Origin: Dechloromonas sp. UBA6271
GTDB taxonomy: Bacteria > Pseudomonadota > Gammaproteobacteria > Burkholderiales > Rhodocyclaceae
DNA: 64,000 nt
Assembly: GCA_002440665.1 (NCBI GenBank)
Contig: DJUX01000068.1
Span: forward strand, 1 to 64,000
Reading direction: 5' to 3'
Shown piece by piece: positions 44,047 through 53,634 of this stretch. Under the pieces are notes generated by a model, which saw only the letters and a list, made by a program, of their open reading frames with translations, did no database searches and was not told where the DNA came from. Every line of letters starts with the position of its first letter. Positions within the stretch are counted from its first letter, which is position 1. The translations under genes and the position numbers were made by a program.

Positions 44047-44165
44047 TACTTTGCGTAATGCTTCCCGCATTTACCCGCACCGGGAATTCGCGCCGTATCC
44101 GCAGCAATTTCTGTTCCATCCCCTGGCCCTGTGCCATAATCCCGTCAAATTTCTGAGGTATCGCA

Positions 44166-45186
<1,021 letters not shown>

Positions 45187-45194
<8 letters not shown>

Positions 45195-45630
45195 TCCGGC
45201 TGTGGCTCTGCGCGTTGCGGCCCTGCGACTGCTGACCCGGCGCGATCACAGCCGGGCGGAGTTGACGGCCAAGCTGGCGGCGCAGGCCGAATCGGCAGAT
45301 CAGTTGAATCAGGTGCTCGACACCCTGCAGGCGGAGCGGCTGCTCTCAGATCACCGATATGCCAGTCAGCGCGTAGCGGCGCGCGGTCGCCGCTACGGCA
45401 ATGCCCGCCTCTCGCAGGAGTTGCGGCAGCATGGCGTCGGTGACGATGACATCGCCGCAGCGTTGCCCGAAGCGGGCGATGAGACCGAGCGTTGCCGGGC
45501 AATTTGGGTCAAAAAATTTGGTCGACCGCCGCAGTCCGCGGACGAGCGGGCCAAACAGATGCGTTTTCTGCAATATCGCGGTTTTTCCGGCGAGGCGATT
45601 CGCCGGGTGATGTGCGGAGTCGATGAATGA
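45187..45630 (+). CDS. recX: Regulatory protein RecX
   Basis: A 147-residue modulator of RecA filaments. Family helical repeats are visible: LRLLTRRDHSRAELTAKL (about 11-28) and the C-terminal MRFLQYRGFSGEAIRRVM. It overlaps recA by 8 bases and lptB by 4. A repeat copy (45499-45537) encodes part of the middle (KKFGRPPQSAD), with a divergent core. Confidence 0.92.
45499..45537 (+). repeat. Divergent dispersed-repeat copy in recX
   Basis: GTCGACCGCCGC core with AATTT and AAAAAATTT tracts on its 5' side, about 11 bases apart. The core has changes at two bases; the protein at this site is fairly conserved in RecX, so it may be partly chance. Confidence 0.45.
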
Positions 45631-46364
45631 GTGAGTCCCAGGTTTCCACCCTTGTCGCCCAGAACCTGCGCAAAAAATATAAGGCGCGCACGGTCGTTGA
45701 GGACGTTTCCTTCGAAGTGAAGAGCGGCGAGGTGGTCGGCCTGCTCGGCCCCAATGGCGCCGGTAAGACGACCTGCTTCTACATGATTGTCGGTCTCGTG
45801 CCGGCCGATGGCGGCGAGGTATATATCGACGATGTCCGGCTGACCCATCTGCCGATGCACAGTCGGGCGCGGCAGGGGCTCTCCTACCTGCCGCAGGAAG
45901 CCTCGGTTTTCCGCAAGCTGAACGTCGAGGAAAACATCCGCGCGGTGCTGGAACTGCTTAATCTTCCCGCGGCGGAGCTGAACGATCGTCTCGAAGGCCT
46001 GCTTGGCGAACTGCATATCGACCATGTGCGCCACATCAACGCGGCGGCACTTTCCGGTGGCGAGCGGCGGCGGGTGGAAATCGCGCGGGCGCTGGCGACC
46101 GACCCTCGCTTCATCCTGCTCGACGAACCGTTTGCCGGGGTCGACCCGATCGCCGTGCTAGAAATCCAGAAGATCATCCGCTTTCTCAAGGAGCGCGGCA
46201 TCGGCGTCCTGATCACCGACCACAACGTGCGCGAAACCCTCGGTATCTGCGATCACGCCTACATTATCAACGCCGGGCGCGTACTCGCCGCTGGACGTTC
46301 CGACGAAATCGTGGAGAATGAAAGCGTGCGCAAGGTTTACCTCGGCGAGCACTTCAAGCTCTGA
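45627..46364 (+). CDS. lptB: LPS export ATPase LptB
   Basis: A 245-residue ABC ATPase with Walker A GPNGAGKTT (about 39-47), signature LSGGERRRVEIARAL (about 146-160), Walker B FILLDEPFAGVDP, and DHNVRETLGICDHAYI, all typical of LptB, which powers LPS transport with LptFGC. Here it follows recX with an ATGA overlap; lptA and lptC, its usual upstream neighbours, are absent. Confidence 0.94.
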   Translation: MSESQVSTLVAQNLRKKYKARTVVEDVSFEVKSGEVVGLLGPNGAGKTTCFYMIVGLVPADGGEVYIDDVRLTHLPMHSRARQGLSYLPQEASVFRKLNVEENIRAVLELLNLPAAELNDRLEGLLGELHIDHVRHINAAALSGGERRRVEIARALATDPRFILLDEPFAGVDPIAVLEIQKIIRFLKERGIGVLITDHNVRETLGICDHAYIINAGRVLAAGRSDEIVENESVRKVYLGEHFKL

Positions 46365-46389
46365 TACCCAGGCCGCGCACCGACAATTG

Positions 46390-47859
46390 ATGAAGCCTGC
46401 CCTTCAGCTAAAACTCTCTCAACACCTCGCGCTGACGCCGCAACTGCAGCAGTCGATCAAACTTCTGCAACTTTCGACGGTCGAGATGCAGCAGGAACTT
46501 GAGCGCTACCTGCTGGAAAACCCGATGCTGGAGCGCGATGATGACGGGCCGGCCGAGTCATTTTCCGGCGCCCAGCAGTTCGATGCCCCGCGCAGCGAGG
46601 CCGCCGAACGTACCGAACATGACGAGCGTGAGGAACGCGATGCGCGTGATGATCGCGAGCAGGCCGTTCCCTCGGCGCCATCGGGTGTCGATGACGACCG
46701 CTGGACTTCCGATGCCGGTACCTTCACCGGCGCCGGGCGCGACGAGGACGATGACAGCGACGCCCAGGACATCCATGCCAGCACCCCCAGCCTGCGCGAT
46801 CACCTGAATTCGCAGATGGGCGTGACACAGCTGACCGAACGCGACCGCAGCCTGGTGCGCTTCCTCATCGAGGCGCTGGACGAAGACGGCTATTTATCGA
46901 CACCGTTGCTAGAACTCTGGGAAACCCTGCCGCCCGAGTACGAGATCGAGCTGGAAGAGCTGGAAATTGCCCTGCGCCACATCCAGAGCTTCGATCCGAC
47001 CGGTATCGGCGCCCGCAGTCCGCAGGAATGCCTGGCCTTGCAACTCAAGGCCCTGCCGGATGACGAGCAGTGCGGGCTGGCCCTGCAGATCGTCGAAAAA
47101 CATCTCGAACTGCTGGCGGCGCGCGATTTCGTGAAGCTCAAGCGCCTGACCGGCTGCGACGACGAAGCGCTCAAGGAGGCGCATGCGCTGATCGTCAGCC
47201 TCAATCCCCGTCCCGGTGCGCGCTTTGCCCAGATCGAGGCGCGCTATATCACGCCCGACGTCATCGTCAAGAAGCTCAAGGGCAAATGGACGGCCTACAT
47301 CAACCCGGACGCCTACCCGCGGCTGCGCATAAATCGCCTGTACGCCGAAGTCCTGGCGCAGCAGCGGCGCGGCAACGGCAACCTGACCGGGCAGTTGCAG
47401 GAAGCGCGCTGGCTGATCAAGAACGTCCAGCAGCGTTTCGAAACCATCCACCGTGTCACGCAGGCCATCGTCGATCGTCAGCGCCAGTTCTTCGAGCATG
47501 GCGAAGTGGCGATGCGGCCGCTGGTTCTGCGCGAGATCGCCGATATTCTCGGCTTGCACGAGTCGACCGTATCGCGGGTGACCAGCCAGAAATACATGGC
47601 GACGCCGCGTGGCATCTTCGAACTGAAATATTTTTTCGGCAGCCATGTGTCCACCGATACTGGTGGCGCCTGCTCTGCCACCGCCATTCGCGCCCTGATC
47701 AGGCAGCTGATCGGGGCCGAGGATGGCAAGAAGCCCTTGTCGGATAGCCAATTATCCGAAATACTAGGCCAGCAGGGAATCGTTGTAGCCCGACGTACGG
47801 TGGCAAAATACCGCGAGTCGCTCAACATCCCGCCGGTCAATTTACGTAAGACCCTGTAG
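46390..47859 (+). CDS. rpoN: RNA polymerase sigma-54 factor RpoN
   Basis: A 489-residue sigma-54. It has a Gln-rich N-terminal activator region (MKPALQLKLSQHLALTPQLQ), an acidic region II (about 50-135), the core-binding domain, a helix-turn-helix (about 393-412) and the RpoN box ARRTVAKYRESLNIP near the C-terminus. The start is ATG 46390. It controls nitrogen and motility genes. Followed by hpf, ptsN and hprK as in other betaproteobacteria. Confidence 0.97.
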   Translation: MKPALQLKLSQHLALTPQLQQSIKLLQLSTVEMQQELERYLLENPMLERDDDGPAESFSGAQQFDAPRSEAAERTEHDEREERDARDDREQAVPSAPSGVDDDRWTSDAGTFTGAGRDEDDDSDAQDIHASTPSLRDHLNSQMGVTQLTERDRSLVRFLIEALDEDGYLSTPLLELWETLPPEYEIELEELEIALRHIQSFDPTGIGARSPQECLALQLKALPDDEQCGLALQIVEKHLELLAARDFVKLKRLTGCDDEALKEAHALIVSLNPRPGARFAQIEARYITPDVIVKKLKGKWTAYINPDAYPRLRINRLYAEVLAQQRRGNGNLTGQLQEARWLIKNVQQRFETIHRVTQAIVDRQRQFFEHGEVAMRPLVLREIADILGLHESTVSRVTSQKYMATPRGIFELKYFFGSHVSTDTGGACSATAIRALIRQLIGAEDGKKPLSDSQLSEILGQQGIVVARRTVAKYRESLNIPPVNLRKTL

Positions 47860-47873
47860 TGAGAGGAGAAAAC

Positions 47874-48197
47874 ATGAATCTGCAGATCGCTGGTCACCAT
47901 ATCGAAGTTACGCCGGCATTGCGCGACTACGTGGAAAACAAACTGGATCCCGTGATTCGCCATTTTGACAAGGTCACCGGTGTCAACGTGGTTCTGTCGG
48001 TTGAAAAGCTGAAGCAGAAAGCCGAAGTTACTGTCCATGTTCCCGGCAAGGACATGCATGTCGAAGAGTCCGGCGACGATCTCTACGCCGCCATTGATGC
48101 GATGTTCGACAAGCTCGATCGTCAGGTCCAGAAATACAAGCAGAAGATGCAGGACCACCATCGCGGCGACAAGGTTGCCAACCACGTGGTTGTCTGA
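47874..48197 (+). CDS. hpf: Ribosome hibernation promoting factor
   Basis: A 107-residue HPF/YfiA family protein (MNLQIAGHHIEVTPALRDYV start, GDDLYAAIDAMFDKLDRQV in the second half). It binds the small ribosomal subunit in stationary phase. The ATG 47874 has a GAGGAG site. It is of the short form. Confidence 0.95.
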   Translation: MNLQIAGHHIEVTPALRDYVENKLDPVIRHFDKVTGVNVVLSVEKLKQKAEVTVHVPGKDMHVEESGDDLYAAIDAMFDKLDRQVQKYKQKMQDHHRGDKVANHVVV

Positions 48198-48206
48198 TCG
48201 CTGAAC

Positions 48207-48230
48207 GGCCGCAGTGATTTCACTGCGGCC
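48207..48230 (+). terminator. Hairpin terminator after hpf
   Basis: A perfect 10-bp stem GGCCGCAGTG / CACTGCGGCC with a 4-base loop is followed by TTGTCTCTTGT. The U-run is imperfect, so it may end only part of the rpoN-hpf transcripts before ptsN. Confidence 0.65.
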
Positions 48231-48248
48231 TTGTCTCTTGTGCCCCCC

Positions 48249-48695
48249 ATGAATCCATTGACCAACATCCTGTCGGCTTCGCAGGTGCTTCTCGACCTCG
48301 ATGCCAGCAGCAAGAAACGGGTCTTCGAGCAAGCCGGTATGCTTTTCGAGAACCATCTCGGACTTGCCCGCGCTGTCGTCTTCGACAGCTTGTTCGCCCG
48401 TGAAAAACTCGGTTCCACCGGCCTCGGCCAGGGGATCGCCATTCCGCATGGCCGCATCAAGGGTCTCAAGCAGGCCGCCGGGGCGTTTCTGCGCCTGTCG
48501 ACACCGGTGCCGTTTGATTCCCCCGACGGGCGCCCGGTCAATCTGCTGTTCGTCCTGCTGGTGCCGGAACAGGCGACCGAGGAGCACCTGCAGATCCTTT
48601 CCGAACTGGCCCAGCGATTTGCCGAGCGGCCTTTCCGCGAGGCCCTGCTGGCCGCGTCCGATTCAGCCGCCGTCGTCGCCCTCTTCCGGACCTGA
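48249..48695 (+). CDS. ptsN: PTS nitrogen regulatory protein EIIA(Ntr)
   Basis: A 148-residue EIIA of the fructose type with the phosphorylation site GIAIPHGRI (His at about 67). It links nitrogen/carbon state to regulation and acts with NPr. The start is taken at ATG 48249; no good ribosome-binding site precedes it, and TTG 48231 in frame is an option. Confidence 0.93.
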   Translation: MNPLTNILSASQVLLDLDASSKKRVFEQAGMLFENHLGLARAVVFDSLFAREKLGSTGLGQGIAIPHGRIKGLKQAAGAFLRLSTPVPFDSPDGRPVNLLFVLLVPEQATEEHLQILSELAQRFAERPFREALLAASDSAAVVALFRT

Positions 48696-48703
48696 ACTTC
48701 CCC

Positions 48704-49642
48704 GTGGCGCGCCACATCAGCCTGATCCAGCTTTACGAGGACAACCGCGAAAAGCTGATGCTCAACTGGGTGATCGGGCAGCGCGTCGACCGCCGGATCG
48801 AAATCAAGCTGTCCAGTAATTATGGGGCCGATGTCGTCGGTCACATCAATATCATTCACCCCGAACGCCTGCAGGTGATGGGGCATGCCGAATACGAGTG
48901 GGTGGTGCGCATCGGCGAGCGCCGCTTTGGCCAGCAGATTCAGGATCTGCTGCAAGCTGAGCCGCCGGCGGTCATCGTCGCCGACGGGCTGACGCCTCCG
49001 GAATCATTGATCGCCGCCTGTACCGCCAACGATACCCCGGTCATCCTGTCGCCCAAGCCGTGCTCGGCGGTGATTGACCTGCTGCGCATCTACCTCTCGG
49101 CCCGCCTCGCCGACACCGTCAACTTGCATGGCGTGTTCATGGACGTGCTCGGCATGGGCGTGCTGATTACCGGAGACTCCGGCGTCGGCAAGTCCGAATT
49201 GGCACTCGAACTGATTTCCCGCGGGCATGGCCTGGTGGCCGACGATGTCGTCGAAATGGGCCGCATCGCCCCGGCGACGGTCGAGGGCCGCTGCCCCGGC
49301 ATGCTGCGTGACTTCCTCGAAGTACGTGGCCTCGGCCTGCTCAATATCCGCACCATCTTCGGCGAGACCGCATCGCGCCGCAAGATGAAGCTCAAGCTGA
49401 TCGTCCATCTGCAGAAAACCGCCAGCAGCGGCGATGTCCCTCGGCTGCCGCTTGATGCGCAGACTCAGGAGGTGCTTGGCGTGCCGGTGCGCAAGGTGGT
49501 GATCCCGGTGGCTGCCGGGCGCAACCTTGCCGTGCTGCTTGAGGCGGCAGTGCGCAATACCATCCTGCAGCTGCGCGGCATCGACAGCATGCAGGATTTC
49601 ATGGATCGCCAGCAACGAATGATGCTTGACGATGATGTCTGA
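48704..49642 (+). CDS. hprK: HPr kinase/phosphorylase
   Basis: A 312-residue HprK with Walker A GDSGVGKSE (about 157-165), LVADDVVEM and the C-terminal RGLGLLNIRTIFGE segment. In betaproteobacteria it phosphorylates HPr on Ser. The start is GTG 48704, 8 bases after ptsN. It ends the lptB-rpoN-hpf-ptsN-hprK run. Confidence 0.95.
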   Translation: MARHISLIQLYEDNREKLMLNWVIGQRVDRRIEIKLSSNYGADVVGHINIIHPERLQVMGHAEYEWVVRIGERRFGQQIQDLLQAEPPAVIVADGLTPPESLIAACTANDTPVILSPKPCSAVIDLLRIYLSARLADTVNLHGVFMDVLGMGVLITGDSGVGKSELALELISRGHGLVADDVVEMGRIAPATVEGRCPGMLRDFLEVRGLGLLNIRTIFGETASRRKMKLKLIVHLQKTASSGDVPRLPLDAQTQEVLGVPVRKVVIPVAAGRNLAVLLEAAVRNTILQLRGIDSMQDFMDRQQRMMLDDDV

Positions 49643-49693
49643 ATGCCAGATAGTGCTCTGGCCTTCAATCACTTAGAGCTTAGGGGACAAACG

Positions 49694-50050
49694 ATGAAAA
49701 CCTTGATTGCCGTATTGCTTGCGAGTATCGCCTGTACTTCCGTCTATGCTGCCGACGACTGCGAGGCCAAGGCTGCCGAGAAAAAATTGGCCGGTGCTGC
49801 CAAGAGCAGTTTCATGAAGAAGTGCATGGCCGATGCCTCCGGTTCGGGCAGCGCCTGCGAGGCCACGGCCGACCAGAAGAAACTGGCCGGTGCGGCGCGC
49901 AACAGTTTCGTCAAGAAATGCGAAGCCGATGCCAAGGGCAATCAGGCGGGTGCAGCTTGCGAAGCGACAGCCAAGGAAAAGAAACTGGCCGGCGCCGCCA
50001 AGAGCAGCTTCATCAAGAAGTGCGTTGCCGATGCGGGTGCTGCCAACTGA
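49694..50050 (+). CDS. PsiF-repeat periplasmic protein
   Basis: A 118-residue secreted protein with a signal peptide (MKTLIAVLLASIACTSVYA) and three tandem PsiF repeats, each like CEAxAxEKKLAGAAKSSFxKKC, at about 21-46, 55-80 and 88-113. PsiF of E. coli is phosphate-starvation induced and usually has two repeats. AGGGGA ribosome-binding site at 49683-49688. Function unknown. Confidence 0.85.
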   Translation: MKTLIAVLLASIACTSVYAADDCEAKAAEKKLAGAAKSSFMKKCMADASGSGSACEATADQKKLAGAARNSFVKKCEADAKGNQAGAACEATAKEKKLAGAAKSSFIKKCVADAGAAN

Positions 50051-50083
50051 TTTTCGGCCCATTTCACGGGTCGACCGCAACAA
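50051..50083 (+). repeat. Dispersed uptake-signal-like repeat, intergenic copy beside terminator
   Basis: Exact core GTCGACCGCAAC (50070-50081) with TTTTCGGCCC and ATTTCACGG on its 5' side. It starts in the PsiF-repeat gene's stop region and ends where the terminator hairpin begins. Confidence 0.75.
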
Positions 50084-50104
50084 GCCGCCCACGGGCGGCT
50101 TTTT
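50084..50104 (+). terminator. Rho-independent terminator after PsiF-repeat gene
   Basis: A GC-rich hairpin GCCGCCC-AC-GGGCGGC is followed by TTTTT. It directly abuts the repeat copy 50051-50083. Confidence 0.85.
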
Positions 50105-50112
50105 CACGTCAC

Positions 50113-51117
50113 TCAGAGATGTTCGAAATCGACGAACTCGGCTTTCGGGTCGCCCATCGAGGCACCGAAGGATATCCGGCCGCTGCCCTTGAGTTCGATT
50201 TCCTTGCGCCGCACCATGATCTCGCCGCGGTCGCCGCTGATGACATAGCTGCCGTTGGTGCTGCTATCGACGTAGAAGTAGCAGTTGTTGCGCCGCTCAA
50301 TGCGGCCGTGGGCCCGCGATGCCTTGCGGTCGACGATCAGCACCTTGCTCGACGGGTCGCGGCCGAGGGTCAGGAACGGCGATTTTTCGTCCACCAGGAA
50401 GGCATTGCCGTGATACCGGACGCACAGGCGTTCGAGATCTGTCAGGAACTGGCTGGGGGTAGCGTCGAAGGAGGCGCCGTACTTGCGCTGATGGTCTTCG
50501 TGATGCTGCCAGTCGACTTCGGCGAGGCCGAAGCTGGCTCCGCCTTCCTCGATGCTGCCGAGATTGGGCATTGCCCGGGACAGGATCAATGTCTGCTTGG
50601 GCAACTGATCGATCAGCAGCGAACTGGCGATAATCTGGTCGATGCGTGCCTTGCCGGCGATGCGGCCGGCGGTCTCGACCGTTATCCCGGTCGCCGTTTC
50701 GGCAGCCGGGTCGACGAGGCCGATGTGCAGGCCGATGCGGATGGTGAGCTTGAGCCCGGACACCGGCGGCAGCTTGGAAACGCGCGACTGCATGTCCACC
50801 GCCGCGTGGCAGGCCTTTTCAGCCGACTCGAAGAAGGCCAGCAGTCCGTCGCCAGAAACCTCAATGGTACGTCCGCCGTAGCCGGCAATGGCGCGCTCCA
50901 TGCGCTTGAGACAGCGCTCGACGGCATAGGAGGCTTCCGTATCTCCCAGGCGCTCGAAAAGTCGGGCGCTGTCCGATACGTCGGCGAACATCACGATCAT
51001 CCGGCGTTGCTTGTCACTCATCGCATCAAGGTCTGAATTAGGTTGCGGATTATCGCATTCTCCGAGCGGATGAACCAGCTTCAATGCAGAACCTTGGCGG
51101 CTTGTGGCTTGCGGCAT
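50113..51117 (-). CDS. Class III nucleotide cyclase domain fused to FHA domain
   Basis: A 334-residue protein. A class III cyclase domain (about 20-200) has both metal-type aspartates in FADVSDSA and EVSGDGLLAFF, and a C-terminal FHA domain (about 230-330) has LTLGRDPSSKVLIVDRKASR and STNGSYV. No membrane segment, so a soluble signal protein. Start ATG 51117 has a GGAGA ribosome-binding site. Whether it makes cAMP, cGMP or is inactive cannot be told; the FHA part suggests control by Thr phosphorylation. Confidence 0.82.
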   Translation of the reverse strand: MPQATSRQGSALKLVHPLGECDNPQPNSDLDAMSDKQRRMIVMFADVSDSARLFERLGDTEASYAVERCLKRMERAIAGYGGRTIEVSGDGLLAFFESAEKACHAAVDMQSRVSKLPPVSGLKLTIRIGLHIGLVDPAAETATGITVETAGRIAGKARIDQIIASSLLIDQLPKQTLILSRAMPNLGSIEEGGASFGLAEVDWQHHEDHQRKYGASFDATPSQFLTDLERLCVRYHGNAFLVDEKSPFLTLGRDPSSKVLIVDRKASRAHGRIERRNNCYFYVDSSTNGSYVISGDRGEIMVRRKEIELKGSGRISFGASMGDPKAEFVDFEHL

Positions 51118-51239
51118 GGCATTCTCCGGGAGGGGGTTGATCAACATGCATTCAGTATAAAGATCGATAAACCGTACATGCCGTGAGGTTTATCACATGC
51201 CCATGAATTTTAGGAGAAATTTGCTTCCCTAGGGATGTG

Positions 51240-52109
51240 TCAAAAGCTTTCCGCAAGGGCGATCGGAACCCCGCCGGCGAGCGGTATCTCGGGTTCGTCG
51301 AAAGCGATGTCCCCCTCGTCGACCTGCGTCTCCAGCGTCAGGCCGCGAAAATCGAACTGCATATTGTCGGCAAGGTGCGAGGGCACGATGTTCTGCATGG
51401 CGGTGAATACCGCTTCGGTGCGTCCCGGATAACGGCGGTCCCAGTCCTCCATCATTTCGCGGATCTTCTGGCGCTGCAGATTTTCCTGTGAGCCGCACAG
51501 GTTGCAGGGAATGATCGGGAATTCCATGCCGCGCGCAAAGCGGGCGATGTCCTTCTCGGGGCAATAGGCGAGCGGCCGGATGACGACGTGCGCCCCGTCG
51601 TCGGTTACCAGCTTGGGTGGCATCGCCTTCAGCTTGCCGCCGAACAGCATGTTGAGGAACAGCGTATGGACCATGTCGTCGCGATGGTGCCCGAGGGCGA
51701 TCTTGTTGGCGCCCAGTTCCTTGGCCGTCCGGTAGATGATGCCGCGGCGCAGACGCGAACACAGCGAACAGGTCGTCTTGCCCTCGGGTATCTTGTCCTT
51801 GACTATCGAATAGGTGTCGGCCTCGACGATGCGATACTCGACCCCCAGTGAGTCGAAGTAGCGCGGCAACACGTCGGCCGGGAAGCCCGGCTGCTTCTGG
51901 TCGAGATTCATCGCGATCAGGCGGAACTTGACCGGCGCGCGCTGCTGCAGCGCCATCAGGATGCTCAGCAGGGTGTACGAATCCTTGCCGCCGGAAACGC
52001 AGACCAGGATGGTGTCGCCATCCTCGATCATGTTGTAGTCGCCGATCGCCTTGCCGGTGCGGCCTTCGAGGAATTTTCTGAGCTTCTGCAGGGTATTCGA
52101 GGTTTCCAT
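51240..52109 (-). CDS. ttcA: tRNA 2-thiocytidine(32) synthetase TtcA
   Basis: A 289-residue PP-loop enzyme with SGGKDS (about 45-50), a CSLC motif (about 119-122) and a CNLC motif (about 210-213) that hold the Fe-S cluster. It thiolates C32 of tRNAs. Start ATG 52109. A 20-bp perfect palindrome lies 19 bases upstream. Confidence 0.94.
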   Translation of the reverse strand: METSNTLQKLRKFLEGRTGKAIGDYNMIEDGDTILVCVSGGKDSYTLLSILMALQQRAPVKFRLIAMNLDQKQPGFPADVLPRYFDSLGVEYRIVEADTYSIVKDKIPEGKTTCSLCSRLRRGIIYRTAKELGANKIALGHHRDDMVHTLFLNMLFGGKLKAMPPKLVTDDGAHVVIRPLAYCPEKDIARFARGMEFPIIPCNLCGSQENLQRQKIREMMEDWDRRYPGRTEAVFTAMQNIVPSHLADNMQFDFRGLTLETQVDEGDIAFDEPEIPLAGGVPIALAESF

Positions 52110-52127
52110 GGCGGTCTTTCGCGTGCC

Positions 52128-52147
52128 TTCCACGGTCGACCGTGGAA
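52128..52147. promoter_or_regulatory. Perfect 20-bp palindrome upstream of ttcA
   Basis: Each half-site is TTCCACGGTC and its complement; the centre is GGTCGACC. It lies between the ttcA start and the divergent methyltransferase gene. It could be an operator or a variant of the dispersed repeat core; the A/T tracts are absent. Confidence 0.5.
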
Positions 52148-52233
52148 AAGGGCGCAGTTTACCCCGGGATGCTGATAATCTCCCGCCAAAAAGCTGCATT
52201 GGCATCTAAAATCTGCCCCTTTCAGGAATTTCC

Positions 52234-53391
52234 ATGAGCCTCCCCACCCCGTCTCCCGCAGCATCTGCCCACAGCCTGACCCTGGTCACTGCGATCGCGA
52301 GGGAGATCGGTGCCGGTGGCGGCTGGATTTCCTTTGCCCGCTTCATGGAGATGGCCCTCTATCAGCCGGGTCTCGGCTACTACTCGGCGGGGGCGAGAAA
52401 ATTCGGGGCAGCCGGCGATTTCGTCACCGCACCGGAGATGACTGCCTATTTCGGCCGCGCGCTGGCACGCCAGGTCGCGCAAGTGATGGCTGCTTCGGCG
52501 CCGCATGTGCTGGAAGTGGGCGCTGGCTCCGGCCGACTGGCCGCCGATTTGCTGCTGGAACTCGAACGGCTCGATGCGTTGCCGGAAAGTTATGACATCC
52601 TCGATCTCTCCGCCGATCTGCGCGAACGTCAACAGGCGACGCTGGCCGCCGCCGCGCCCCACCTGCTGGCACGGGTCCTCTGGCTGGACCGCCTGCCGGA
52701 GGCGTTTTCCGGGGTCGTCGTTGCCAATGAATTGCTGGACGCCATGCCGGCCCATGTCGTCGCCTGGCGGGAAAACGGCATTTTCGAACGGGGTGTCGGA
52801 CTTGATGACAGCGGCGGTTTCACGTGGAACGAACGGCCGGCGAGCGGCGCCCTGCTGGCGGCGGCCGAGGAAATTGGCGGGCAATGCTGCCTGCCGCCGG
52901 GCTATGAAAGCGAGATCAGTCTGGCGGCTCGCGCCTGGGCTGCCGAATGGGGTCATCGCCTGCAGCGTGGCGCGCTGTTGCTGATCGACTATGGCTTCCC
53001 GCGCCGCGAGTTCTATCATCAGCAGCGCGGCCGCGGCACCCTGATGTGCCACTACCGCCACCATTCGCATCCCGACCCGTTTTACCTGCCCGCTTTGCAG
53101 GATGTCACGGTCCACGTCGATTTCACGGCAATAATCGCCGCCGCCGACGCCGCCGGGCTGGATCTGCTCGGCTACACCAGCCAGGGCCAGTTCCTGCTGA
53201 ATTGCGGCATTCTCGATCTGTTGGCAGTTGAGTCTGCAGGCTCAACGGACTACATCCGGGCTGCCGGCGCCATCAACAAGTTGCTGATGCCGCACGAGAT
53301 GGGCGAATTGTTCAAGGTCATTGCCATCGGCCGTGGCATAGACCAGCCACTCTGTGGTTTTGCCAGCGGCGACCAGAGCCGGCGACTGTAG
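52234..53391 (+). CDS. MidA-like SAM-dependent methyltransferase (NDUFAF7 family)
   Basis: A 385-residue protein with GPGGGWISFARFMEMALY-like start (about 28-46), GLGYYSAGARKFGAAGDFVT (about 49-68), and EVGAGSGRLAADLL (SAM site, about 90-103). Human NDUFAF7/MidA methylates an arginine of complex I subunit NDUFS2; in bacteria the target is unproven. A parS-like site lies in codons near residue 196. Confidence 0.85.
   Translation: MSLPTPSPAASAHSLTLVTAIAREIGAGGGWISFARFMEMALYQPGLGYYSAGARKFGAAGDFVTAPEMTAYFGRALARQVAQVMAASAPHVLEVGAGSGRLAADLLLELERLDALPESYDILDLSADLRERQQATLAAAAPHLLARVLWLDRLPEAFSGVVVANELLDAMPAHVVAWRENGIFERGVGLDDSGGFTWNERPASGALLAAAEEIGGQCCLPPGYESEISLAARAWAAEWGHRLQRGALLLIDYGFPRREFYHQQRGRGTLMCHYRHHSHPDPFYLPALQDVTVHVDFTAIIAAADAAGLDLLGYTSQGQFLLNCGILDLLAVESAGSTDYIRAAGAINKLLMPHEMGELFKVIAIGRGIDQPLCGFASGDQSRRL
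52817..52830. promoter_or_regulatory. parS-like ParB binding site 3
   Basis: GTTTCACGTGGAAC, the same 14 bases as site 1, within the MidA-like gene (GGFTWNERP). Confidence 0.7.
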
Positions 53392-53412
53392 GCAATCGAC
53401 TAAACTCGCAAC

Positions 53413-53631
53413 ATGCGCAGCTACCCGCTCTCCTTCATCGTCCTCTCCGCACTTGGCGTGCTGTGCGCCATTCCCGGCCTGATCAGCATCGCCGGCTTCG
53501 GTGCAGCGTTGCACCCGGTCCTCGAGGATCCGATGGCCGGTCTTGCCTTCATCGTTTCTGCCGTGGCCCTGATCGGCTCCGGCGCTTTTCCGCTGGTGAT
53601 CGAGAAGCTGAAGGAAAACGAGGGGAATTGA
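53413..53631 (+). CDS. Small two-segment membrane protein
   Basis: A 72-residue protein with two hydrophobic segments (about 8-28 and 42-62), separated by a short loop, and a charged tail (EKLKENEGN). No family recognised. 21 bases after the methyltransferase gene on the same strand. Confidence 0.55.
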   Translation: MRSYPLSFIVLSALGVLCAIPGLISIAGFGAALHPVLEDPMAGLAFIVSAVALIGSGAFPLVIEKLKENEGN

Positions 53632-53634
53632 GCC

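Larger units (their letters stand above)
43841..44165. other. Intergenic region upstream of recA
   Basis: 325 bases hold a dispersed-repeat copy (43955-43991), a LexA box (44031-44046), a -10-like TATACT (44027-44032) overlapping the box, and a 120-base recA leader. A 79-codon minus-strand frame (43880-44119) runs through the repeat; codon choice looks non-coding, so it is not called. Confidence 0.6.

Noticed and set aside
43880..44119. 79-codon minus-strand frame upstream of recA
   Set aside because: Runs through the repeat copy and the LexA box, has mixed codon choice and no family features; not called as a gene.
48180..48192. AACCACGTGGTT palindrome at the end of hpf
   Set aside because: Wrong half-sites for parS; it codes for the C-terminal NHVVV residues.
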